Below are positions 54,722 to 62,277 of a stretch of DNA of 64,000 nt, piece by piece. The stretch covers positions 52,529 through 116,528 of the forward strand of contig CALXKM010000043.1 in assembly GCA_944388865.1 (NCBI GenBank), in the 5' to 3' direction. A program made the translations under genes and the position numbers. A model generated the notes under the pieces. It did not search any database. It had not been told where the DNA came from and saw nothing but the letters and a program-made list of their open reading frames with translations. Positions within the stretch are counted from its first letter, which is position 1; each line of letters begins with the position of its first letter. The stretch comes from an uncultured Duodenibacillus sp. Lineage in GTDB: Bacteria; Pseudomonadota; Gammaproteobacteria; Burkholderiales; Burkholderiaceae_F.

Positions 54722-56041
54722 ATGCCAAAGGTCGCCAAGCAACTTTCTGATCTGCAAGTTCGTTCTCTCAAAGCTGACGGCGTGTACGCTGTCGGTGGTG
54801 TTGCAGGATTGAGTGTTCGCATTCAGTCTCAGCAAAAAACTTTCATTCTTCGGTATTCCTGCAACGGCCGGCGCCGCGAAATTTCCATTGGACACTACCC
54901 CATCGTAAGCCTCGCTGACGCGCGCAACAAAGCCGCCGAATACAGGCGTCTCATTGCTGACAACCTAGACCCACTCGACTGGAAGCGAGAGCAGAAAAGC
55001 AGAGTTGAAGAAGAACGCTCCAAAAAGTTTCTTGAAGAACTGACGTTCGGACAACTGGCAGATCGCTTTGTTGAAGCACTGTCACCAGACTGGCAAGAAA
55101 AGGACAAAGACCTTCTAATCGGCCGCCTTGGAAACCACATCCTTCCGAAGATTGGAAATTCTCGACTAAACAGCCTCACTCCAAACGATATTGCTGAGGT
55201 TCTTTCACCACACTGGAAAGAACACCACGCACTGGCAACCAAATTGCGCCAGATCATGCGGCAAGTTATTACTTGGGGAAGAGCCAAAGGCTACGTAACA
55301 ATTGAAAATCCAGTTGATCCCCAAGTTCTCAAGCACCTTCTCCCCAAGTACAAGAAAACCACAGACTTGCACCACGCCATGCTACCTGTGCGGGAAATCC
55401 CGTGCTTTATGGCTGATCTTCATCGGCGCCCCAGTATGTCCGCAAAATGCTTGGAGTTCGCAGTTTTGACTGCTGTGCGCTCAAGCAATGCACGGCTTGC
55501 AGAATGGAGTGAAATTGACTTCAAACGCAAGCTGTGGGTAATTCCGAGAAGCAAAATGAAGGTTGCTATGAATGGCGATCATGAAGTTCCTCTGAGTGAA
55601 CAAGCAATTCAATTGCTGAAGTCCCTTGGGTCACAGCAACTACCTACGAAATACGTTTTTCCCTCGCCAATCGGCCTCGCGCCACTCTCGGACATGTCCC
55701 TGCGTTCGGTCATTCACGAAATGCACACAGAATCTCTTTTAAATGGTGGTAAGGGCTATTTCGATCCCAACCAAGTAACGCGAACAGGGAAACCTGCTAT
55801 CGCAACGCCTCACGGCATAGCACGCGCTTCTTTCCGCACTTGGGCACAGGACGATGAACTCGGCAACGATCGTCGCTTTTCTGACAAGATCGCTGAACTG
55901 TGTTTGCACCACAAGGTGGGTGACGCCTACAACGGCGCCTATGAACGCAACCAAGCAATGAAAAGTCGCATCGAGATGATGCAAGCGTGGGCTGATTACT
56001 GTTATACGTATACGGCTTACCATAAGAGTGTCAAAAATTAA
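54722..56041 (+). CDS. Tyrosine recombinase (P4/CP4-type integrase)
   Basis: The 439-residue integrase has an N-terminal DUF4102 arm-binding domain (LSVRIQSQQKTFILRYSCNG, REISIGHYPIVSLADARNKA), a SAM-like core-binding domain (LADRFVEALSPDW) and a C-terminal catalytic domain. Catalytic residues are visible: Arg in TAVRSSNARLAEW, Lys in RSKMK, His and Arg in PHGIARASFRTWA, His in LHHKVGDAY, and the nucleophile Tyr in GAYERN. It would integrate the element at the 3' end of the adjacent tRNA-Ser. It appears intact. Confidence 0.95.
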   Translation: MPKVAKQLSDLQVRSLKADGVYAVGGVAGLSVRIQSQQKTFILRYSCNGRRREISIGHYPIVSLADARNKAAEYRRLIADNLDPLDWKREQKSRVEEERSKKFLEELTFGQLADRFVEALSPDWQEKDKDLLIGRLGNHILPKIGNSRLNSLTPNDIAEVLSPHWKEHHALATKLRQIMRQVITWGRAKGYVTIENPVDPQVLKHLLPKYKKTTDLHHAMLPVREIPCFMADLHRRPSMSAKCLEFAVLTAVRSSNARLAEWSEIDFKRKLWVIPRSKMKVAMNGDHEVPLSEQAIQLLKSLGSQQLPTKYVFPSPIGLAPLSDMSLRSVIHEMHTESLLNGGKGYFDPNQVTRTGKPAIATPHGIARASFRTWAQDDELGNDRRFSDKIAELCLHHKVGDAYNGAYERNQAMKSRIEMMQAWADYCYTYTAYHKSVKN

Positions 56042-56070
56042 ATATGAGGTAAGCTACTTTCAGACTATTG

Positions 56071-56115
56071 GCGGACACTCAGAACCATCTCTTAGAGGTA
56101 GGTATGGGTGTCCGC
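56071..56115. repeat. Inverted repeat between integrase and accessory operon
   Basis: GCGGACAC (56071-56078) and GTGTCCGC (56108-56115) form a perfect eight-bp stem with inner partial pairing (ACCAT with ATGG). It lies between convergent genes, so it may end transcription, but there is no T-run. It could also be a recombinase or directionality-factor site. Confidence 0.4.
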
Positions 56116-56157
56116 TCACAAATATTGCTCGATATTTTGTACAAGACGGCCGTTGCA

Positions 56158-57060
56158 TTATCGAACAATTTCGAATTTATAAAAAAACTGCTCAAGATTT
56201 AATCGTGCTTTATCGCCTTTGACACGATCAAGAACTTGGCTTGTCATAGTTACAAAATGTCGGCACGCCTGCGGCTTGCGTTGCTGACTGTGCTCCATGA
56301 TCATAGTGCTGTATCGATTAAACTCGGCACGCGACAGGTGTTTTTTCTGCACCATCTCCTTAACACCAGGAATGGCATAGGCTTCTTCTTCTCGTTCCCT
56401 GGGCCAATTTGGAGCGACTACATAACTCTGATCTGGAAGAATTGTTACAGCGAAAAGATATTGAGGGCGAAAAGCTTTATCAGAAAGCCAACAAGGAGGA
56501 TCATCCATTCCCGCACGTCGCTGGAAATAGGCGTTTTGAGCTGTGAGCTTTTCGTTGGAGGCAATCAGTTGCTCTCGTTCCATAGTAGCAGCTTTGGCTT
56601 CAGCAACAAGTTTTTGTATTTCTTCGCCCAATAAAACTTCTTTTCCCTGGGCAATCTTTACAGCGGCCTCAGCGAGTTTTTGCTGGTAGTCATCGAAATT
56701 TATTTTCTCTCCCTGCGCTTTCCATTGTTCGACCATGTTTTTTCCGAGATCAATGCTCTTCGCAGAATCCTCTTTAGTGAGGCGTCCGGCGACGGAAAGA
56801 CATTTGACGCACGGCATCATGGTGTCGATTGGATCTTCAGGGTCTGGTGTGCACATGCCGCCAAATTTTTGAAGATTGTTCTGGATGTACTCATATTTTT
56901 GAATTTGCTCGCGCTGCTGGTCGATAAGAGATTTTTGTTGGGAAATCTCTTGAAGTGTGACAACAAGGCGGTGCCCCAATAACAACAGCATCAACAAAAC
57001 AAGCGTAAAAGCAATCTCTGTGAGCGAGACCTGAAAAACGCTATCGTCCTTCTTTGACAT
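56158..57060 (-). CDS. ExbD/MotB-like membrane protein with coiled coil (fourth gene of operon)
   Basis: The 300-residue protein has one N-terminal helix (VSLTEIAFTLVLLMLLLLG) with a Glu where ExbD and MotB carry the proton-binding Asp at the start of their single helix. A coiled coil of about 30 residues follows (QEISQQKSLIDQQREQIQKY), then a Cys-bearing segment (GGMCTPDP, MMPCVKCLS), a second coiled coil (residues 125-180) and a globular end (DDPPCWLSDKAFRPQYLFAV, QACRHFV). There is no OmpA-like peptidoglycan-binding motif. It starts three bases after the preceding gene with GAGG in front. Likely the stator partner of the MotA-like protein. Function inferred. Confidence 0.6.
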   Translation of the reverse strand: MSKKDDSVFQVSLTEIAFTLVLLMLLLLGHRLVVTLQEISQQKSLIDQQREQIQKYEYIQNNLQKFGGMCTPDPEDPIDTMMPCVKCLSVAGRLTKEDSAKSIDLGKNMVEQWKAQGEKINFDDYQQKLAEAAVKIAQGKEVLLGEEIQKLVAEAKAATMEREQLIASNEKLTAQNAYFQRRAGMDDPPCWLSDKAFRPQYLFAVTILPDQSYVVAPNWPREREEEAYAIPGVKEMVQKKHLSRAEFNRYSTMIMEHSQQRKPQACRHFVTMTSQVLDRVKGDKARLNLEQFFYKFEIVR

Positions 57061-57063
57061 GAG

Positions 57064-58401
57064 TTAGCCTCGCTTGAGAAAGCCAAAGAAGCCTTTCTTT
57101 TCTCGATTTTTTTCCAGTGCAGTCGCGGTTTTTTCAGCTTGGCTTGTCAATTTTTCGACGTGTGTACTAAGTTCACGAACGTTTTGTCGGAGCGAATCAA
57201 CATCGTCCGCTATTGTTTTGTTAATTTCTCCGCTCATTCGGGCAGCTTCTTCAAGATTGCGACTCAACTTGATGTTTGCGTCGTCTACGATTTTGCGTAC
57301 GGTTTCCGTACTTGTTTGCATCGTTTGATTCAAACTTGTCAAATGGTTGTTAACTGTTTCGACGGAGGATTTAGTCTGGGAAACGACAAGTCCTACCTCG
57401 TTATTCAAAGTATTGCTGAGTCCGTGTGCGGAAGACTCAAGAACGTCAAGCGGTTTGCGTGCTTGGGATAGTTGCTGTGAAAAAGTCTCAATTGATTGCC
57501 CCAGTGACTCAACATGTTTGGCAAAGGTATTGACACGGTCTGCCGCCGATTCATTAAAGTCCTGAACAACAATTTGAGCAGACTCTCGGACCACCTCAGC
57601 GGATGCTTTGGAAGTCATTTCTAGGCCTTTAAGAGCTTCCTGTACATAATGCTTGGTGCTCTCAGCACTGGCTTCAACTAGACGCTTCATTTGATCAGCG
57701 GTTTCCTGGACATTCTGATCAATCGACGCATTAAATTTTTCTTGTGTTTTTTCGAGTGTGCTCGCAGCGCCTTTGGTGAGGGTCACGAGATACTTCTTTG
57801 TATCTTTAGTCATCTCTTCAAGGTCAGATTGCACACGACTTACGAGACTTTGAAGGGACATTCGCATCTTCTCAGCAGAGTCAATATTGTTGATAAGTAC
57901 TTCATTGAGCGTACGTAGATTGTCAAGATTGGCTTGAACGCGCACCTCATAACTGTCGCCGGGAGAAATCTGTTGAGGAACGATGCCAATAGCTGCCATT
58001 TGCGAATCGTCTTCGTTTCTGGCGAAGGTCACCATATAGACGCGCACAAACATGCCTAGCAGTGTAGTTACCATGGCTGCCGCAAAGCGAATGGCAAGTT
58101 CAGCAGTTTCTAAGTTGTCGTGAAGCCCAAGAACGAACAGGGCCGCTATAAGGGAAGCGACGGTAAACAAGAAACCCAAGTAGTAACAGCTATCACCGTA
58201 GCTTTGGCGCATGCTGTGCCCACTGTCTTTGGTCTTTTTGTTGCCATACCACATATAGACAAGCATGAAGCTAAGAGGCAAAAAGAAGCCGAAGAACCAT
58301 GTGCTGTTAAGAAGCACCGCTAACGTTGCTGACAAAATTTTTGCAGAAAGTGTCCACACAAAGGCTTTTTGTAGCGTCCAGTTGGACAGGAGTGGAGTCA
58401 T
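57064..58401 (-). CDS. MotA/TolQ/ExbB-like channel protein with long coiled-coil tail (third gene)
   Basis: The 445-residue protein has four hydrophobic segments within residues 12-130. The last two resemble the MotA/TolQ/ExbB pair (YYLGFLFTVASLIAALFVLG, then LAIRFAAAMVTTLLGMFVRV with its AxxTTxLG pattern). From about residue 150 to the end the protein is one long, mostly Ser/Thr/Glu/Lys coiled coil with a basic end (KKGFFGFLKRG). ZorA of Zorya also joins a MotA-like channel to a long cytoplasmic tail. AAGGA precedes the ATG. Family assignment is by pattern; a proton- or sodium-driven role is inferred. Confidence 0.6.
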   Translation of the reverse strand: MTPLLSNWTLQKAFVWTLSAKILSATLAVLLNSTWFFGFFLPLSFMLVYMWYGNKKTKDSGHSMRQSYGDSCYYLGFLFTVASLIAALFVLGLHDNLETAELAIRFAAAMVTTLLGMFVRVYMVTFARNEDDSQMAAIGIVPQQISPGDSYEVRVQANLDNLRTLNEVLINNIDSAEKMRMSLQSLVSRVQSDLEEMTKDTKKYLVTLTKGAASTLEKTQEKFNASIDQNVQETADQMKRLVEASAESTKHYVQEALKGLEMTSKASAEVVRESAQIVVQDFNESAADRVNTFAKHVESLGQSIETFSQQLSQARKPLDVLESSAHGLSNTLNNEVGLVVSQTKSSVETVNNHLTSLNQTMQTSTETVRKIVDDANIKLSRNLEEAARMSGEINKTIADDVDSLRQNVRELSTHVEKLTSQAEKTATALEKNREKKGFFGFLKRG

Positions 58402-58422
58402 TTTTTATCCTTGTTTTGGAAA

Positions 58423-59268
58423 TCAACGCCCTACAGGTGAAACTTGTTCAACGTAGGCGGAAGCGCTTTTGAAATAACTTTTCCAGAAGTCCATCAACTC
58501 TTGTTTTTGATATTTGGGATAAGTATTGAGGACATAGAGTCGAACAGCGGTATCTGGCAGAAAAGTTTTAATTTGGGCGTAGTAGTCGCTTTTTTTGAAG
58601 GTTTCAAAGGAGCGTTTGAGTGTGAACATCGAATATTCCGGGGTGTGGTGCAACATGTCAGAGAACACCAACATGCGTCTTTCTCCGTCGATGTTGTATT
58701 TGTCAAAAGCGTTGACGGCGATTGTCTGAAGTGTTTCGAAAATGGGAGAACTTTCGGAAGATGTCGAACGCGTGAGTGTTGCATCAAGACGACTCATCAA
58801 AGGTCCTTGAAATTGTTTGTGAAAACGTCTGGCCATGAGTTTCTGGTTTTCGGTCCAGTCATTGGCATCGCTTCCATCACGCATTTTACACATCTCAAAA
58901 ATGGGTTTGCGTTTCTTTGTTATTTCGCTATCAAGGACGTAAACGCTTAGAAGTTCCCCTGATACCATCTCGTCTTTTACGAAATTGGAAAGATGTACCT
59001 TGAGATAGTCGCGTTGGTGGGGGGAAAGAACGTCGGTTTCATCAATGACAACCACGGTTTGTTTGGCTGGTTTTACAACACCATTTACCATGGGACAAGC
59101 AGTCACTTTGTCGTATTCAACTTTGCCTTGGAATTTTTTGTAAGCGACAAAACCAATTACCGAAATGATGATGAGAAAGATTGTTATGACTATACCCCAT
59201 TGCTTACCTGTGACTGTTTGAGTGCGCTTATACCGGGATTGGTGCCGCGATGATGTGTTTCTACGCAT
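58423..59268 (-). CDS. Membrane-anchored vWA-like protein (second gene)
   Basis: The 281-residue protein has a basic N-terminus, one membrane helix (GIVITIFLIIISVIGFVAY, about residues 25-43) and an outside or inside domain resembling von Willebrand factor A: first strand TVVVIDETDVLSPHQRDYL, the ESSPIFETLQTIA helix, RRMLVFSDMLHHTPEY, and later VRLYVLNTYPKYQKQELMDF. The classic DxSxS metal site is not intact (DETDVLS). It overlaps the previous gene by eight bases with AAGGTGATCT in front of its ATG. Partner recognition or scaffolding is likely; no enzymatic role is visible. Confidence 0.55.
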   Translation of the reverse strand: MRRNTSSRHQSRYKRTQTVTGKQWGIVITIFLIIISVIGFVAYKKFQGKVEYDKVTACPMVNGVVKPAKQTVVVIDETDVLSPHQRDYLKVHLSNFVKDEMVSGELLSVYVLDSEITKKRKPIFEMCKMRDGSDANDWTENQKLMARRFHKQFQGPLMSRLDATLTRSTSSESSPIFETLQTIAVNAFDKYNIDGERRMLVFSDMLHHTPEYSMFTLKRSFETFKKSDYYAQIKTFLPDTAVRLYVLNTYPKYQKQELMDFWKSYFKSASAYVEQVSPVGR

Positions 59269-60715
59269 AGATCACCTTTTTTTCTTCTAACAATTTGGCA
59301 TCTTCTTTATCAAAGGCTTGAATGATTTCGCCACGGATCTTTTCGGAGTCGTTACGCAGGTCATCGACCATTTTTGCGAGTTCATCCAGTGCTTGCGTGA
59401 AGTCAGTAGTGGGGACGTTTGGGGACGCATCTAAATCCAAAACTTCTTTTTGTCCAAAATACTGAGGAGGCGGCTCCGTACGGTACTTGGTGTTTTCACT
59501 TCGAAATTTACTTACCAATGTCTGGAAGGCCTTGTCAGCACTGCGGTGAGCGTCCTGATACGCCGTCAGAGTGAGTTGTTTTGAGTGAAACGTTTTTTTT
59601 GCATGAACGAGTCCGTTCTGGACCGACAAGATGTGTTCCTTAAATAACTCCAGAAATTTTTCTTTGATGCTGTTTACTTCAATACGTCGATCTTCAATTA
59701 CTTCGGCCCATATGTCAGTAGCAGCAAGGTACTTTTTAGCCACAGCTGAATATCCAGGGTAGGGGTCATCAAACCAGTATCCGTCCAAACAAGCTGAGAC
59801 GCCAAAGAAGAGGGTTAGAAGTAAAAGCAACCATGAATAGATGTCTGAGAGTGCAAAGGGGTTTTCAGAGAATGTTTGAAGTGCGATGCTGGCAGCGGTT
59901 TGTCCTGGTAATAATTCTTCAACAGGGATTTGTAGTGCATCTCGGTAGTGAGCAACCACAAATCCAATGAATAAAACTAGCAAAGCACAAATGGTCAATG
60001 AGGCGAGGCCAATCCACTGCTTTTTGTTGTGATTGATGTAACGTACTCCACGAAAACCAAGGAAAAAGGCAATGCCCACGTTAATGGCGGAGGCGAGAAT
60101 TGCGTAAATAAAACCATCTAGCCAACCGCCCTCAAGATTGGTCGCAAAGAGGGAACTGTTGGCACAACCTTCGACAAGAATCAATAGTGCTAGAAGCGCT
60201 AAAGAAAGAATTGTTCGTCCTCTTCCCGGAAAGTTGCACGTTCTTTCCAGCCCATTTTCACGACGGAAAGTTTCGTATTCCTTTTGAGTTGTTTGGAAAT
60301 CAGCCCGGGTTTCTTCATATTCAGTGGACGCGTTATTGAGATAGCTTTGAACTTCTTGCTTGAATAGGTTTGGCAGCAAGCGAGTCTGAGTGATCTCTTC
60401 TTTTGTGTCGCCAATCGCTTTAAGCTCTACCGCGTCAAGTGCTTCAACTCGTGCGATAGCACGCTCTTGATAACCGCTAACTACACGCTGGATTTCGGTA
60501 TCAATATCCATTTCACGCGTACCAAAACGAGAAGCTTGATTGGTAGGAGGCAGATTTTTTTCTCCCAGAGCCTTGGCTTCCTGAAGAAGATTGATTTGGG
60601 CGGCGACGTTTTTGGGATCAATGACTGGAAATTGAGAATCCGGAATAAAGACGGTAGCACTCTGCAACTTGTTGACGCTGCCGCTAACCGTCATGACGCT
60701 ATTTTTGTCGGACAT
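59261..60715 (-). CDS. Four-TM coiled-coil membrane protein (first gene of operon)
   Basis: The 484-residue protein has an N-terminal soluble and helical part (residues 1-165, coiled coil around EEITQTRLLPNLFKQEVQSY), four membrane helices (about 170-310: ILSLALLALLILVEGCA, DGFIYAILASAINVGIAFFLGF, LASLTICALLVLFIGFVVAH, SWLLLLLTLFFGVSACLDGY) and a long helical C-terminus with a second coiled coil. No family is recognised. It begins the operon; its ATG lacks a clear Shine-Dalgarno, and a hairpin with T-run stands just upstream, hinting at controlled expression. Confidence 0.6.
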   Translation of the reverse strand: MSDKNSVMTVSGSVNKLQSATVFIPDSQFPVIDPKNVAAQINLLQEAKALGEKNLPPTNQASRFGTREMDIDTEIQRVVSGYQERAIARVEALDAVELKAIGDTKEEITQTRLLPNLFKQEVQSYLNNASTEYEETRADFQTTQKEYETFRRENGLERTCNFPGRGRTILSLALLALLILVEGCANSSLFATNLEGGWLDGFIYAILASAINVGIAFFLGFRGVRYINHNKKQWIGLASLTICALLVLFIGFVVAHYRDALQIPVEELLPGQTAASIALQTFSENPFALSDIYSWLLLLLTLFFGVSACLDGYWFDDPYPGYSAVAKKYLAATDIWAEVIEDRRIEVNSIKEKFLELFKEHILSVQNGLVHAKKTFHSKQLTLTAYQDAHRSADKAFQTLVSKFRSENTKYRTEPPPQYFGQKEVLDLDASPNVPTTDFTQALDELAKMVDDLRNDSEKIRGEIIQAFDKEDAKLLEEKKVIYA

Positions 60716-60726
60716 AGGGACTGTGC

Positions 60727-60753
60727 GAAAAATGCACGCAAATAAAGCGTGCA
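60727..60753 (-). terminator. Hairpin with T-run just before the accessory operon (possible attenuator)
   Basis: On the minus strand GCACGC and GCGTGC form a stem with a loop of about seven bases, followed by ATTTTT. It ends only about a dozen bases before the first gene's ATG, so it would stop most transcripts unless it is overcome. Confidence 0.6.
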
Positions 60754-60885
60754 GGAATTGTTTTTTCTTCTGGATGTTGCCTGGGGCTCAAATGCTCTCA
60801 GAGAAGCTAGCCAGAGAGGGAACGTACTATTTTACCAATGGCCGAGGGTTCCTATCAACTTTAGAGTTGATTATTGATAGAGTCT

Positions 60886-61087
60886 AAAAATGCTCGTGAG
60901 ATAGTCGTCTGCACGAGATTTCTTCGTGTCTGTTTTTTTTTCGTAAATGTTTGGTGTGCGCATCACAGACGCACGTTTCCATTGTGCAAAAAAATGCTCG
61001 TGGCTGATTCTCACGAAATTTTGCTGGGTATTGCGGTTGCATAAGTAAATGTGGGTGAACATCGCTGATACATGTTTCAGGTGTGCA
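60886..61087 (-). repeat. Two diverged ~100-bp tandem units, each ending in a terminator-like hairpin
   Basis: Units 60886-60988 and 60989-61087 align over their full length (shared: AAATGCTCGTG at one end, GTAAATG in the middle, ACG/ATG-TTTC and TGTGCA at the other end), roughly two thirds identical by eye. Read on the minus strand each ends in a stem (CTCGTG/CACGAG, or TCGTG/CACGA) followed by GCATTTTT. They therefore look like two copies of a small transcript with its own terminator, ahead of the accessory operon. A poorer third copy may follow to about 61160. Confidence 0.5.
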
Positions 61088-61922
61088 CAAATTGCCAGCA
61101 AGTCAAACAGAGCGCAAATTCCTGCGACTTTACAAATCGTACATGATAGGTGTGAGAACACACTTTCTTTACGCGGTATCACGACGCAAGAAATTATTTA
61201 ACTAGTGAGAGGTCAGGATTTTTTGCGCTTTTCTGGATTGTCGATAAATCGTGATGCAAGCATTTGATGGAGAAGAAACTGACAGCTTGATTTAGTCAGA
61301 CACATGCGCAACTTTTTTATCAAGTGAGTACACATTGCACCAATGCGATTCTGTAAATAAAAAATGTGCAACGGCAACTGTCCAAGCGTTACACAAAAAA
61401 CTTGATGTGTTCTCGTTTGCAGAAGTAAGCACTGCTTCTATATCTGCCATGTTCGCTGAAGTTCGTTGTGTTGCTCAACAACAAAACAGTAAGAACAGGC
61501 CACACTCGCCGCCTTAGTCTTAGGGCCCTAATTTTTTGATTTTCTCAGCAGTGTGCACACTGGCGCGGATCAAGCAGTGACCAATGAAAATCTTCAGTTA
61601 GTAATCCAGTCGAGTGCGTCAAAAAATCTTCGCTGTTTTTTTGCCAGTCATAAATAACAAGGAGAGGTGTTGCAGGCGTACTGCACAGCTGTACACAAGC
61701 AAATTTATTCGCGGGCATATTGCACAAATTTTTCTGGCTAAAAATTTCGTAAAGAGTAAGTGAAGCACCACACACCATGGCTGCCTAAAAGCAAATTTAT
61801 TCGCGAACGCATTGTGCAAATGCTTTGCGTTTTTGGTGCCCCGTAAATGAAAGGTGTGTGGAGACCAAAACGCTTCACACGTTATTTAAGTTCCAAAAAC
61901 TACTCTAAAGCCGGGAGGCTCT
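61088..61922. other. Gene-free AT-rich region with short repeats (possible origin or control region)
   Basis: No open frame here is protein-like. TGTGCA/TGCACA words recur (about 61082, 61361, 61552, 61722, 61814). A 32-bp near-repeat occurs at 61698-61729 and 61790-61821 (AGCAAATTTATTCGCG, then C, AT-rich, then CAAAT). It lies directly upstream of the AlpA and primase genes, where P4-like elements keep regulatory or replication sites. Confidence 0.4.
61698..61821 (+). repeat. Pair of 32-bp direct repeats
   Basis: Copies at 61698-61729 and 61790-61821 share AGCAAATTTATTCGCG exactly and then a similar tail around ATTG..CAAAT. Their 92-bp spacing and location upstream of the replication genes suit protein-binding iterons, but only two copies are seen. 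Confidence 0.5.
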
Positions 61923-62189
61923 ATGTGCATTTTTCAACACAACAAATCCATTGAATATCAACTATTAGCAGGAAAAGATAAATCTTCGAAAGTACTGGTT
62001 CGTGTGTTTGAATTGTCTCAAATGTTCTCAGTTAGCCGTTCAACGATATGGCGTTGGGTGAAAGAAAAACCAGGTTTTCCACAGCCAAAAAAAATTTCTC
62101 AGGGAGTGACAGTGTGGTTTTCTGAAGAAGTTCAAGAATGGCTGAATAACCAAAAACAGAAGGAGGTGCGTGTTATGGAAGAAAAGTAG
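61923..62189 (+). CDS. AlpA-type excisionase/regulator
   Basis: The 88-residue protein carries the MerR-like winged helix of AlpA regulators: LVRVFELSQMFSVSRSTIWR, then WVKEKPGFPQPKKIS and VWFSEEVQEWLNNQ. GGGAGG precedes the ATG. In P4- and CP4-like elements AlpA-type proteins control integrase expression and excision. It heads the replication gene group that follows on the same strand. Confidence 0.88.
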   Translation: MCIFQHNKSIEYQLLAGKDKSSKVLVRVFELSQMFSVSRSTIWRWVKEKPGFPQPKKISQGVTVWFSEEVQEWLNNQKQKEVRVMEEK

Positions 62190-62277
62190 AGGTTCGTCTA
62201 TTCAATAGAAATTTTTTGTTGCCTTCGTCTGAGTAGTCCATTTCGACTTCAGGTGTGGGTGACTTTGGAGAAATTAA

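Noticed and set aside
56158-60715. Classical Zorya system
   Set aside because: The MotA- and MotB-like parts fit the plan, but there is no OmpA-type domain and no ZorC, ZorD or ZorE gene next to them.
60886-61087. CRISPR array
   Set aside because: Only two copies, each ~100 bp and diverged throughout, with no short conserved repeat alternating with unique spacers and no cas genes.
56158-61087. Retron or DRT system with the repeat units as template RNA
   Set aside because: No reverse transcriptase gene is present anywhere in the element as seen.
60871-61182. Overlapping minus-strand frames of 68 and 103 codons with internal repeats
   Set aside because: The repetition comes from the DNA-level tandem units; the translations do not look like protein and the units end in terminator hairpins.
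61545-61819. Two overlapping minus-strand frames (66-77 codons)
   Set aside because: Cys/Phe-rich random-looking translations over the repeat pair, with no start signals.
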